Of a DNA stretch of 64,000 bases, positions 49,865 through 62,900 are shown piece by piece. Source of the DNA: Paragordius varius. Taxonomy: Eukaryota > Nematomorpha. Below the pieces are notes generated by a model that was not told the origin of the DNA, did no database searches, and saw nothing but the letters and a program-made list of their open reading frames with translations. The stretch lies in the NCBI GenBank assembly GCA_964247055.1, contig OZ176050.1, positions 11,966,001 to 12,030,000 of the forward strand. Reading direction: 5' to 3'. Position numbers and translations under genes: made by a program. Numbering within the stretch: position 1 is the stretch's first letter; each line of letters begins with the position of its first letter.

Positions 49865-51715
49865 TCAATACCCTTTGAATATAAAAGTTTCAATCAGAGT
49901 TTGGGTAAAAACCGTGCCAAACAGAAACACGCCAAATACTATGACGAAAAGTGCAATGGCGAAAGACGTTCTCTTATAATGAAAAATGTAATATTCCACT
50001 TCATCGACTGATGCATTCAGTATGCTAATATCAAAATTAACATTGGATAGGCGAACGTGTGTTTGATAGACGGGATTAGTCAGGTATGAGATCAGAGCAC
50101 ATGCCGGAAATACGAAAAGTAGCAAAAGTGCCAAGGTGCCCAAAAATGGTATAATTTTCCCAATATCGGGTACATTTAACGTGATATAAAGCGTGAGTAT
50201 AAACCACGAAGTTGATATAAAAACACGGGCATACATTTCCAAATCATTTTTAATGGTATACTTAACGGCACGGTATTTTTGATACAGGCATAAGCCGACA
50301 CTTCTCAACGCGGTACGTAAGTACGATCGCATAGAAAAAGTGACATCATCTCCTTCGTTTGAACTGAAGGGGGAACTATTCAACAATTCATCGCTATCAC
50401 TGCCCGTGGTTGTTGAATTAGAATCGGGTGCAGCACCTTCTGTATACGATCCTTCTGAGCTATATTGAATCCCAAACCGTGGTGTAACTCGCCCAACAGG
50501 GGTAATTGGTATGGCTATTTTCAAACAGCTAAGTATGGTAATACGAGCACAAAAAAGGACAATGGGATACGTTAGCAATATTTTGGCCAATATGAAGCCA
50601 TTTGCAAAAAATATTTTAAAATCAACTGGTTGATAGGCTTTGAGTAGATCGGAATAATCTTTGACGCTTTCACCAAACGAAAGGTATCCATAGATGGCTG
50701 TAACATTGTAAAGAAAAAAACATACAATAATGTTAAATATGATTGATTTAATAAAATTTGGCATAGGATGTTCTGTATCTTGCATACTATTGTAAATGGG
50801 TACTACACTAAGCTGAGCATTGTATAAAAAACAAATGGTTGGAACGATTCGTAAAACACCCGTCATATCAAAATCCCTGAATAGTGATTTTAAATACGGA
50901 AATATTGCAGATTTATATAGGGATTCTGTTGTTGTCAAATGATGTGTGGTGGATGTTGATATTGCTAAGGATCTATGTTTTGAGGTACTAGGATTGATGT
51001 AATATGTATCGTAAAATTCATACATAACTGCAAACGGGAGGTAAAAAACGGCTCCCATTCCACACATACTGGGATATTTGAGAAAATCAATTCTTTTTGA
51101 ATAACATAAAGGTAAAATGGTCAACACAGAAATAAATATAAGTAAATTTTTACGCGTTAAGGCAGGTATATTATCGGCCTGATGGGGTTCAACCATCAAG
51201 AAATTTTTCATTTGCTCCTGTTGATCCGCAATAATTATGAGATAAGTGACGCATGTTCCGAATGAATATAAAATAATGACTATAGAAGCGATATACTTAA
51301 AAGCTTTTCCACAGTAGAATTCTATAATTTGTTCATAAGAATTAATGCTTTCAGAATTTTCCTCCATATTCTCAAATTTTTTATAGGTGATTTGAGTAAC
51401 TGATAATAAAATTATCATAGAAGTTACGATGAATAATAGCATAACAATTTCAATAAACACCGTTATAAAAGTGCCATGTGCTTGATAAAATGCAGCATGA
51501 AAGTTAAGAATGCCTGCTCCAATAGTCGTATTAATTAACAGTATTCCACCCATAAACCAAGATAGATTTCGTCTTGTTGGCTCATTAATTACAGGTCTTG
51601 GTGGCTGAAAAATAGGAATACTTAGGTCTGAAAGAGGGGGGCTATATTCCATCACATGTAAGATATTAAAAAAGTTAATTAGTCTGTTAAAAAGATTAAA
51701 TTTGTAATGTACCAT
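49865..51715 (-). CDS. SLC38A7: SLC38-family amino-acid transporter, SNAT7-like
   Basis: Intronless gene of 616 residues, ATG to TGA. SLC38 proteins are amino-acid/auxin-permease-fold carriers; SLC38A7 exports glutamine and asparagine from lysosomes (family knowledge). Diagnostic stretches are ILLINTTIGAGILNFHAAF in TM1, GTCVTYLIIIADQQEQM, LTILPLCYSKRIDFLKYPS, VPTICFLYNAQLSVVPIYNS and NVPDIGKIIPFLGTLA. The family pattern is close to SLC38A7/8. Ten or eleven hydrophobic segments are visible. Compared with the usual length of about 460 residues, this protein has an N-terminal extension and two polar insertions: Ser/Thr-rich at about 235-260, and a longer Ser/Asp/Glu-rich one at about 420-455. 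A second Met at residue 22 (MEYSPPLSDLS) is a plausible alternative start, because the first 21 residues look unlike the family N-terminus. Confidence 0.88.
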   Translation of the reverse strand: MVHYKFNLFNRLINFFNILHVMEYSPPLSDLSIPIFQPPRPVINEPTRRNLSWFMGGILLINTTIGAGILNFHAAFYQAHGTFITVFIEIVMLLFIVTSMIILLSVTQITYKKFENMEENSESINSYEQIIEFYCGKAFKYIASIVIILYSFGTCVTYLIIIADQQEQMKNFLMVEPHQADNIPALTRKNLLIFISVLTILPLCYSKRIDFLKYPSMCGMGAVFYLPFAVMYEFYDTYYINPSTSKHRSLAISTSTTHHLTTTESLYKSAIFPYLKSLFRDFDMTGVLRIVPTICFLYNAQLSVVPIYNSMQDTEHPMPNFIKSIIFNIIVCFFLYNVTAIYGYLSFGESVKDYSDLLKAYQPVDFKIFFANGFILAKILLTYPIVLFCARITILSCLKIAIPITPVGRVTPRFGIQYSSEGSYTEGAAPDSNSTTTGSDSDELLNSSPFSSNEGDDVTFSMRSYLRTALRSVGLCLYQKYRAVKYTIKNDLEMYARVFISTSWFILTLYITLNVPDIGKIIPFLGTLALLLLFVFPACALISYLTNPVYQTHVRLSNVNFDISILNASVDEVEYYIFHYKRTSFAIALFVIVFGVFLFGTVFTQTLIETFIFKGY

Positions 51716-52180
51716 TATTTAGATAGGTTATAAAGCGTCCTTTAATTTTAATTTATATTTATTATAGTCTTTTATTAAAATTTAAAATTAACCATGTTAA
51801 CAAGATTTTGTTAATTATTATTTTAATACAAATTTTTTATATTATATTTACGCAAAATATACGAGAGTAATAAGTCACTATCCTCTATAAACTGAATGTT
51901 TTTAGCTCGTATTCGTTATTTTTTACATGATAATTTTGAAACCGTTTAAACGGTCTCGCTAAATTAATAAACAAGCGGAATTTTCTAGGATATTATCACT
52001 TTTTGGTGTGGTTTTATAGCCCAGAACAATTAAATATTTTTTTAGAAGATGTTGGATTTAATTTAAAAATATCCATTAAATAGCATTTTAGGCGCATAAT
52101 TAAATTTTTTTTAAAGAAAAGTGGTTTATAAAAAATATTTTTGCCACAAATTTTTTCTGGATCTTTTGTTTACGAAAAAA
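51716..52180. other. Upstream flank of the SLC38-like gene
   Basis: AT-rich DNA presumably holding the promoter. No specific site can be supported. Confidence 0.35.
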
Positions 52181-52306
52181 ATGGGAAGCAATTGCACAAT
52201 CCACACTATATATATAGGTAATAAATGTCACAATTGTTGGGACAGATTTAGTGAGGAGCCTCTAAGCTTAAGATTTTGTAATAGATGCTTTAAAATTATA
52301 ACTTAG
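52181..52306 (+). CDS. Small Cys4 zinc-finger-like ORF, possible FAM76-type exon
   Basis: 41 codons from ATG to TAG. The peptide contains IYIGNKCHNCWDRFSEEP and LRFCNRCFK, giving a CxxC-x12-CxxC spacing that could bind zinc. The block I-G-N-K-C-x-x-C resembles a segment I recall in FAM76 proteins (FIGNKCQRC, followed by a second CxxC). No neighbouring exon in the same frame was found, so this may be an isolated exon, a gene fragment or coincidence. A polypyrimidine-like stretch precedes it, but I could not define splice sites. Confidence 0.25.
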   Translation: MGSNCTIHTIYIGNKCHNCWDRFSEEPLSLRFCNRCFKIIT

Positions 52307-52489
52307 TATTTTTAATATTCGATACTAATTACTACATTAGAATTTGGTTATAAAATATTTTCAATTCAAATAAAAAACTTAATGGCAAAACAACTGTTTT
52401 GCCCTTATATTTAACTGGCAAATATTTTAAATACCTCTAATTCTGCTAGACTTCACCGGCATTAAATTATATGTAAACTGTTTTTTTAC

Positions 52490-52985
52490 TCATAAGTCTT
52501 TAACATTTCGACAAATTGGGGTATATAAATACCCCAGACTAAATTTGAGTTAGGATTTTGAAAAAACTAGCGAAAACGGTCCTAATTTAAATTTATACTT
52601 CTATCCTAATAAAATTTATATAAATATACCAAAATATCTATATAAAATTTTGTTTGAAAAAAAAAGTTCCATGTCAAACTACTTCGACGCCATTATTTTA
52701 AAAATTTTTTGCATATCGTCTTCATTTAATTTTTGGGGAAAGTTAAAGCTAATTTTTAAATTACATTAACATTGATAGAAATAGAAAAATTAACATCAAG
52801 TATTTTTGAATAAATTTTTTTATATATTTCGGTTTAATAATGTTATATAAGTGCAAAATTTTCCCATGGTTTCGATTCCTTACATATTTTTTAAAGAATT
52901 TAATTTCAAACAGGCCTGGGGTATTTAACTACCCCAATTTGAATCGAAGGACTATAAATGAATGTGTTGTATCCAAGTGTTAATA
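52490..52985 (+). repeat. Family-C element, single dispersed copy
   Basis: Begins TAACATTTCGACAAATTGGG, GTATATAAATACCCC and ends GGACTATAAATGAATGTGTT, GTATCCAAGTGTTA. Internal landmarks shared with the 39385-41330 cluster include TTCCATGTCAAACTACTTCG and TTTCAAACAGGCCTGGGGTA. About 495 bp, a deletion derivative of the longer unit. No ORF. Confidence 0.8.
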
Positions 52986-55900
52986 TCACTTTCGGCATAT
53001 TGCAATATACACGGAATCTCCTTAATAGAATTTTATTAAGTAAAAACAATATAAAAGTTTTTTGAAGAAAAATATATTTTTATCGTAAAAGCACTTATTT
53101 AAAATTTTTTCACGAAACTTTGCACTTTTTGGGTTAATTTTAACAAGGCATATTTTGAAATCTCCAAGTTGAACTTTTTACCGCCCCTTTAAAAATTCTG
53201 AGAAAATCAATTGTATTTTGATCTTGAAATATAATTGGTAATATATATATATATATATATAGCATCAAAACATAAAAGTTAAAACATTAGTTTTTACCAC
53301 AAAGAATTTATTCAAGATAATGTGCGCAGATTTTGCGATTTTTCGATTAGGCTAATTTAAAAAATAAGGTGATTTTTTTTAAGCTGGATAGACCATTTAA
53401 TTATTGTTCTACGAATCCTCATAGTTTAATTAGGCCATAAATGTCAATAAATTGTATCCATAAATGGAATCCCCAATTTCTTTCCTCACAGTGTACTAAA
53501 AAATGTTAAAGTTATTTTTTTAACATCATTATATATTATATGTATGACAGAATTTAACGATTTAAAATAAACTGAAATAAATTGCCGCCAAAAATTTTGA
53601 CTAGAGGATTGTTTACAATTTTTTTTTAATAATTTATTTAAATAATAGGCTTAAAAGCCCTTAGAATGCATATTTCGGAAACAGCAGACCTAATTTTAAA
53701 TCCCGTTCTATAGGGATTTGGCGAAATTGGTTATATAATCAGGCCCAATAGAGATTTTTTTTAATTGATTTAAGGCAGGGCTATTTTCCATTAGAAATAA
53801 TATTCAAGAGCACTTTTAATATGGGTAATAATGGCCAATAATTATTTTTTTTAATTATATCCAATGTTTTTTAAAACTATTTTTTATTATTATAAGGTAT
53901 ATAATCCATCCTTACTAATGATTTATATTATAATCATTAGTTTCAATAAATATATATTTTGAATATTAAAAAATTAATAAATATTAAGTGTTATTTTTCT
54001 ATAGGTGTAGAAAAAAGCTATATAAAATTTGTTTAATAAAAAACGGCTTGAAAGAGTAAAGGTAGCTGAAAATTGGGAATTTGTGCTTTTAGGTTGTATT
54101 TACCTTTTTCAAGAATTTTATTACATGAAATTTTTTTATTATATATTGATAAAAAAAATTTTGAATATCTATAAAATTACAAATGCATAAGAAAATAATA
54201 TTTTTTTTTAAAAAAATGAATATGATTAATTGATAATGTATATCTAATGTGTGAAATAAAATGTTAATACAAAATTTTGAAACAGAGTTACTGCTAAAAT
54301 CAAAACAATATATACAAGATTACGATAAATTCCTATAAAAAATTTTGATAATTTAGATATTACCAGCAAATGTAATGAAAGGTGAAAATCTATTTTTTCA
54401 ATTTTTGGTATTTATTACATACACTGGTCCCTCTCTCTCTTTCGTGCTCTAACTCATCGATTGATTTGTATTAATCATTAAACAAATATTTGTAATTTTA
54501 TGATGAAAAATAAAAGGATATAGATATATAAAAATTTATGGAGTTGCTATATATCTCTCTTTTTTTCGTATATTGATTTTCAAATATTTATATATCGCTT
54601 ATCGTTTAATTTACCAACAAAACGTGTTAACTATGTACTACGGATAAATGAGTTATATCTCAATTATTTTCTGGCGTTTTTAACTGTGCTAAAAGATTTT
54701 GGGTCTTGCTAAATATTTTGTCTGGCACGTATCAAGTTTTACTATTTTACTTATTTTTCCAATACTTTTTTAAAGCAGCTCGGCGCTAAATTTGGTGTTT
54801 GTTTATTTGTATGTTTATTTATCTAAAATTAATTCACGTCGAAAATATATTTTGGTCCTTAATTTATAACTCCGTCGTTTAATTCCTCGCGACCATATTA
54901 TTAAAGTTGTTTTGGCTCGAATAAAACTAACTACTATATATATATATATATATATATATTTAACGCATAATATCAACCAACATATTCAAAATTAATATAT
55001 TCTGTGAAATCTATTTTTATAATACATTGCGGATATTCTATTTACCAATAAGTCACAAAAAATTATGCAGTAATCTTCAATTGTCGCAAATAAGTTATTG
55101 GACAAAGGTCATCCGTAAAAAATAATTATAACCAAATTATCCAAAAATTAAAAAGACGCAAACAAAGAGAGAGTTAAAAAAGAGAAGATGGTATATATGA
55201 AAAATAATGTTATTCAACATGGATTCGGCATCTCATATCTTTTTATTCTTATTAATCAAATTATCACAAGTATTTTTTTGAACTTTATAAAAATATCATA
55301 CATAGATACATAAAAATTATCATATAAAGTAATATTTGGATTTATTTGCCTGTTTTATAAGAAATATGAACTATCCTCATATATTTTATCCAGTTATAAT
55401 TTTTTACATAGTTAGGCTCGCATGGTTATGTATATTCGCCATATTACCATGAAGATTCCTTCAAACCCTACTCCTATATTAATTTAAATTTTTATTTCTA
55501 AAACCCATTTATATATAGTAGTAATCATTTTACTGCAATAAAATAAATGAAAACTGCCATAAACCAGTGTTAAATATCTTCAATACATTTTATAAAACGC
55601 CTTTCTTATATTTTTTGTGCGACATTAACTTATCTTTGCATTTGTCGCAATTAAAAATTGTAGGAGGCCATGACCTATTCAATGAATACTTGACAGATGC
55701 ATAGCTTGTATTTCTGGCGCCCGCTGAGTGATGAATCCGTAATGGGTCTCCCTCCCCCTACATGCATCCCCTTGCATTTTTATAAAAATAATCCAATTCA
55801 AACCGTACTCATAAATGGGTATTTTTAGGTGTTATTTAAAATAATAACTTTTAATATACCTATTGTTTTAAATAAAATTAAAATTTTTTAAAATCGGCGC

Positions 55901-56565
55901 CTCTTCTACTATGGCATCCCCGGTGTATTAGCCCCCTTTCCTCCCTTAGCTATACCTCTGATACTTGATAAAATTTAAGAAGGTTCCATTTCCTCTAAGT
56001 CATATTTCCCAACAATTTTTTTTGGCTGGCATCAGTTGGAAGATGTTGCTCTTTGTTCATCTCATAAAAATGAATTTTTTCCTTTTCTAGAATATGCATG
56101 AATTAATTTGAATCATTCTGTAAAAATTATAAAAATTTTCCTTTGCTCCTAATTACGGTAAAAAATTCACGAATGTCCCGTTTACTTAGCTAAGTCATCT
56201 TTTTATTTTATTTCCTGATGATTGAAACTTGTCCATGGCTGTTCTGATATACCTCAACCCCTAACAATAAGCAAAACTGTAGATTTAAGTCCTTAGTATA
56301 TGTTTTATTCGTTAAGAAATTTTTCAAAATCAATTTTCTTTCACTATTGAAATTGTTGCAAGAATAATTTTGACATAATTTTTTAGTTGATATCATTGGT
56401 GGTGGTTAAAATAGGTTTTAATTACGCCATTTCTAGTTAAAGGATCGCATACAAAACAATTCCATGTTTCGACGCTTTTTTGCTAGATTAATCATAAAGT
56501 TTTAAATCTGAGCACGGGCGATATTTCAACAACCAATAAACTTTGATATATAAACGCAATAATAT
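52986..56565. other. Long intergenic AT-rich stretch
   Basis: Contains (AT)n runs at 53240-53261 and 54934-54959. No exon compatible with the downstream receptor gene was identified, although its missing 5' exons (signal peptide and first modules) should lie here or further left. Short ORFs lack similarity. Confidence 0.4.
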
Positions 56566-56865
56566 ACCATTTACAATTCATATCCCTTGAACAATTCAAA
56601 TTCACCCACGAACAACTCAGATTCCAGCTGAAATAAATTATCTATTGTAAAAAAAACTACCTAATTTTTTTATATTTTAAAAAAATGAAATTTTGGTTAA
56701 ATTAATATGATAATACCGGAAAAATAATAAACTATGCCATAAGAATATATATTAATGATGACTTATATTAGCCCAAAAACACATAGTTTATTATAGGGTG
56801 AATTTCAATTGAAGGGTTTTGAATTGTTCGAGGGTGAATTTGACTTGTTTAAATGTGAAATTGAA
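56566..56865. repeat. Foldback element, family A, opposite orientation
   Basis: Opens ATACCATTTACAATTCATAT and closes with inverted units (GAATTGTTCGAGGGTGAATT). Its centre is reversed relative to the copies at 25609, 44047 and 47700 (here AAACTATGCCATAAGAATAT). It ends only about 65 bp before the first recognised exon of the LRP-like gene. Confidence 0.75.
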
Positions 56866-56930
56866 TTTAAAATATACAAACAATTTATATTCACGCTTAA
56901 TCTTTTGTATCTTTGTTACTATATCATTAG

Positions 56931-59900
56931 ATTTCATATTTGCCTCACAAGTCCCGTGCCCTACCCCTTTAACTCCGATCTGCCAAAACGGTTGTGAATA
57001 TATACCAAATATTAATGGGAATGATAAAAGCAATAATCAATTTTTATCGGGAAACATTAAATGCATATGTACTGATAATGAAATTACTAGTCCACAAAAC
57101 AATGTAACTTGTATTCCAAAATCTGGATATCAAACATTTTTACTCCTACATTCACCCATAGAACACAAATTTTCAGTTATTCAAACAGACCCCTATTCGA
57201 AACATCTGAAAAATTTTACATCCGATTTTGAAGGAGACAACTCAGATACCGCTAAAGTGAAATGGTTCAACGTTAATAACAATCATAAGTTTACTGACAT
57301 TGAATATGATAGTTTTAACGATATGATATATTGGTTCAATGCGAATGATGTAGAAATTCAAGGAGCACCATTTCCTTCCAATTTTACAACTAATTTACTT
57401 TCCAAAGATGATAGATTGAGCAATACAAATCCCTCAATAAACTATGCAATCCAATCATCTATCACTGTTCGGCCCTTAAATAATATAAGTATATTTAAAA
57501 CTAATAAGATACAAAATTTGGTATAAATCTAAAACATAAAAATTTACAGTAAACAATGTATGCAGACAACATGTAAATACTAAACAAATATTTTATATTT
57601 TTTCAATTAATTTTTTCCACATAAACTATTTAATTGCAGTTTGGAGTTATACAGTTAAGTGCAATAACATTTTGTACCTCTCTATTACCTGTTTTGTAGC
57701 CCAAAAAGATAATTCACAATCATGATTTATAGTTGCAATTTCATTTGTCTGTATAATTTCTTTTTTACTTTATCTGTTAGCGAAACGATATGAGATTGAG
57801 TTGGAATTGGATGCATTGCGTGGTAATTTGTATTATGTTAACAAAGCAACTGGAACATTCAATGTCGTATCTTTGGATGGACGATATCACCGTTATCTAT
57901 TTAAAAAGGAAGGCGTTCTCATACTAAAACTCATCTTTTCATCCAAGCTTGGGTAATTTAAAAACTTTTTTTATTTTATGTGTCTCATAATTTTGGGGTA
58001 GAAACTAAGGAAACCAAAGGATTTTATTTCAATATGCGTATTTTATAAATTTTCCAAAATTTTTAATTGAGAATTAATCGTATGGTAGGATGTGCAAACA
58101 ACAATGTTTTATTTGATAATTTTTTGCAATATTACAAAATCCTAAATCCAAATAATCCTAAAAAATTAAAATAATTTAACTAAGCCATATAAACGAACGA
58201 TATTCTATCAATCATTTAAAATATTCATGATGGTTAGATTGAATGTTTTAATAATGTGTTAAATATGTTAGGAGATTATTTTGGATTGAAGAACCCATAG
58301 GCCAAATCCTTCCATTTACAAAAATCAAATCATCCGATATCTATGGAAACGAAAAATTTATCTCTGAATGCAAAAGGTGTATCACATTGGCTCTTGATGA
58401 TACGGGTAAATCCATTTTTAGGGCGATTAACAACAATATTGATCAGAAATATTACTAAATAAGAATAAATTTATACACACAAAACCTAAAAAAATAAATA
58501 TAAAAATTTTATCCAAAAGACAACCATAATCTTGACTTTTCCTCTGTAAATTATTTAAATACAATAGTAAATCCATAAATTATTGTGTTAGCAATGTATA
58601 TGTCCATTTCAAATTTGCAATTTTCAATCAAGTTCAAAAAATGTACACAGAAAAAAATATTTGTGTTTATATTTTTACATTTCGTCCATATAACTTCAGA
58701 CTCTGAGTTTAATGAGGATTATTGTTCGTCTTTAAATTATTCTTCCAAATATATAATATAATATTTTTGTAATCGTTCCATAGGTGCACACCCTATTCTT
58801 CACTGGTTGGATGAGTATGAACTCAAGTCATTAGATTTATCCAGTGATGATGGTAAAATGATGGACCCCGATATAATATCAGCCAATGATGTCGCCTATG
58901 ACAAAACTCAAAGGTATGAATCATCCGCAAGTTTATGTACCATAAAATCAGCCTTCAAACCTTATTACAATCAAACGGCCCTAACAGTTTTTGTGTCCGA
59001 TGATGACTGCGTTAAAGCGTTTGACATAAAAACTATAGAACACGAAACGGAACTGAAACGCGCAATTAATAAAGCATGTATTAGGTGTCAACAACTCTGT
59101 CTGCCAAGCTATACCAGTACTCAGAATATTGGTGAAACTAAGGCGAAATATGACATTGTTGATTCTATATGTGCGTGTATGGATGGATATATACCCGATC
59201 CACATAATACTTCAAGTTGCATTACAAGTAATTTTCCCATATGCTTTTTTATCGTATCAACAAACATTTAAATAAAAGGCACACGAAAAAATAGAAAGGC
59301 TTTGCAAAAAAATAAGTTATCGCGTTTCGTAAATATTATCACAATTCCTCAATAATATAGATGGGGCATATCCAATAATATATATTCTTTTCAATACAAA
59401 AATGAAAAATATCAGCAATACTTTTGATAATAGATTGTATGGTAGTCATTTTTTCTTAAAGGAGTATTTCAATTAAACTGATTTCTAAATATTCTGACAC
59501 ATTTAAGGACCATAATTAAACGTCAAATACAGTATGCATTTTAGTGTCTGCCAGCTAAATTTATTGTTAGCCATTCACAAAAAAATGACCTAAGTCATTT
59601 TAATTTTTCTTTATTTTAAAATATCAGTATATACCATTTACAATTCGAATTCATTCTAAAAATAAATTATGTGTTTTCGGGTCAATATGACTCATTACTA
59701 CTAAGAAGTATGTTCTTATGGCATTGTTTATTATTTTTTCAGTATATTAATTTTAAACGTGATTTTAGTTTTTAAAATTTAAAAAATATAGGTGATTTTA
59801 AATTTTAAAAGACACATAATTTATTTTAGGGTGAATTTGAATTGCTCAAAGGTAAATTTGAACTGTTTAAGGGTGAATTTGAATTGTTTAAGGGTGAATT

Positions 59901-62900
59901 TGAACTAAATGGTATTTATAATACTTGGAGGAAATGCGAAAGCTTATTTATGGAAAAAAATAATGTTTTTGGAAACCAAAAAGGGAATCAATACAATATT
60001 CTGAAAAGCGTATAGTGCAGGCGATAACCGATTTGATTCTCTCGGCTTATTTATTTAAATGGGTGAAAAATTATTTAAACAGGCGATACCACAAAAGTAC
60101 TTGATGCTCTTAAATATAAGTGTTTAAGAAAAAAATATATACACAGTTTGTATAAATATTAAACTGCAATTTTTGATAAGTTACAATATGACCATTTGCA
60201 GTCGAAGAAATTTAGAAGTTTATCGATACATTTACCGACTATCCAGACTTGTCTTCACTAGTCAGTAAAATTATTAAAATACTCGCTTCAAGTAGTGCAG
60301 CGAAAAAAAGTTTTCCTTAAGCAGAAATATTGCTCACAATTCCACAGAAATCGTTTATATGAAATTCGTTTAAACAAATTAATGGTCGTTAAATATAACT
60401 TATGACTTGATGGTGACAGAACTAACAGTGATGAAGATGAGCAATTATTGGTTGGCTTTTTGAATTTGGAGTGAAAATAAATTTATAAAATTTATAGGCC
60501 AATCATTAGAGCATAAATAATCGGTTTCTATATATTCTATAATAGACAATTTTCCCTTGTCGCTATTAATAATTTATTGTGTTGTATTAAATTTAATTTA
60601 AGGCAAATCTTATTTCCTGGCTGTGAATTAAAACTTTTTGTAAGTCCATATATATGATTACAGTAAAAATCGTTAAATGTAAAAATTTATCAAATTTTAA
60701 ATTATGAGTTTATTGGTGTTTGTAATACATTTTAAAATATATTTTTTATTTAAAAACCTTTTTTAAATAATTTTTTTAATATTTATGTACGGAGTATTTA
60801 TTTCTGGGGCTAAAACTTGGTCTTACTCCACTTTTTGAAAAAAAGCCGTCAAATTTACAGCCCTAGTCAGCTAAATTAAAGAATTGGTTTAACAAATGGT
60901 AAAAATACTAACACACAAAATCATTTTAAAATGCACATATGATAGAGGATTGACGTGAGAATTAACATAAGCTAAATAAGTATTTTGTATTTTGTAAAAT
61001 AGCAATTTATGTCATCATTTGAATTTATGTTAATACGTATTTATGCGGAATTTTTGAAAAATGCTGTATAAATTTATAATAAATATAATATGATATAATA
61101 TAATAAAAGTCTTTTTTTATTCTTTTTGATTATCATCATTAATTAACGTTAATTATTGACATATTTAACAATGTAAAAAATTATTAAATCCACATAAATA
61201 TATCACAAATCCCAATATTTTTACCTGTATTTATCAAATATGTAAAAAATATTATTATCAATATGTAAAACAAGATAATATAATACATAAATATATTAAA
61301 AGCCGCAATTTTTACAGAGGTATTTTTTAATATGTCTAAAATATTAATAATTAATTAATGACCATAAACAAAAATAATCAAATACCTATATAAATTTATT
61401 AAACACTATTATCCAAAAAATTGCGCATATAAATACGTATTAACAATAAATTTAAATGTTAACATAAATTGGCTATTTCACAAAATTTAGTAAAAGAAAA
61501 TACCCAGCGAATTAAGCCTATGTTAATTCTCACGATAATCCTCTTTCATATGTGCAGTTCAAAATAATTTGTATGTTAGTATTTTTAACATTTGCTAAAC
61601 CATTTCTTTTATTTGACTGGCTGTAAAATAAATTAAGAGACACTAAAAGGCATACTGTATATCAAATGTTTGATTCTTATATTGGTAAATAAATAGCTTT
61701 TTTTGTATATTATGAACGATCCTCTGCCAGCCGTTTCAAATTATCACAGTAATGTAAAACAATTATTTTTTCACAACAATTTTAAACGCAAGATCTGATG
61801 AATATGAAATGAATAGATTCCCATTTCTCTATATCTTTCTTCTCAATTTTAATTATAAATGTATTTATGGGATGGTTTAGGAATACCGAAAGATGATTTC
61901 ATCATAGTAGCCGATGGCAAACTGCGGTCTATCCATATCGTAAATCTCAAAAACACTTCTTTTTTCGAACCGATATACATAAATGAATCATTTATGCCAG
62001 TTGCTTTGAAATACGACCCTTTGTCCCAAAACATGATATGGTCTGACAATGGCCATCACAATTTGCAGTATAGATCCCTATCCCATTTTATCAAGCATGG
62101 TCAACTAGAAAAAGAGTTTGATTCATACGCTGGGAAAAAAATGGTTCATGGCAAAATCTTGCGATACCTCAGTTCACCAAGTTGGTTATTAATTAAATAA
62201 TAATTATAGTAAAAATTGAAATTATACAAAAAAAACGTAAAAAAATAAAAACATTTTTTTTCCCTATTTTTAATTTTAACTCACTGTTTTTAACTACAAA
62301 GTATAAAATAGAGAGATGGGAATCGGTACACAATTAGTTATATATATTTTACAGTAACTAAATGGTTTACAAGGAAAAATAAGGTTTAAAAATAGTATGA
62401 GTGTCTTTTGGAATAAAAAAATTGGTATTTATATTTTTACGTTTTGTCCGTATAATTTCAATTTTTACTCTATAATTTTCTTGGATGATAAGATAAAAAT
62501 TTTTAGAAATATAAACCTATTAAATGATTGGCCCTTTTATTTCATTATCTTTTTTTTAGCTTTTCAAAAATTAAAAACGTTGTTATACTGGGAATATATG
62601 TTATTTCTGTATTTCAGACGGTTTTACTGATGGTATTGCTATTGAACCTATACGCCGACTATTATACTACACTGACAGCTATGAAAATTACATTGGGGTT
62701 TATGATTTAGAAGCTGCATACAATAAACGTCTACTTGAAGGATTAAGTCGCCCAAGAAGCATAACATTAGATAGGATTCATGGGTACTATATTATAAAAT
62801 ACAAATAATGATTTGAAAATATATGATGAGTTTTAAAAATCAGAAAAAATTAAGTCCTAAACTTAAATTTTAACAGTATAGTCATTTTTGTTGAACGAAG

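Noticed and set aside
56819-56930. Signal-peptide-like start of the LRP-like protein (hydrophobic stretch before the first Cys module)
   Set aside because: The frame has no ATG here, part is foldback-repeat sequence, and a good acceptor with a pyrimidine tract ends at 56930. The hydrophobic stretch is translated intron.
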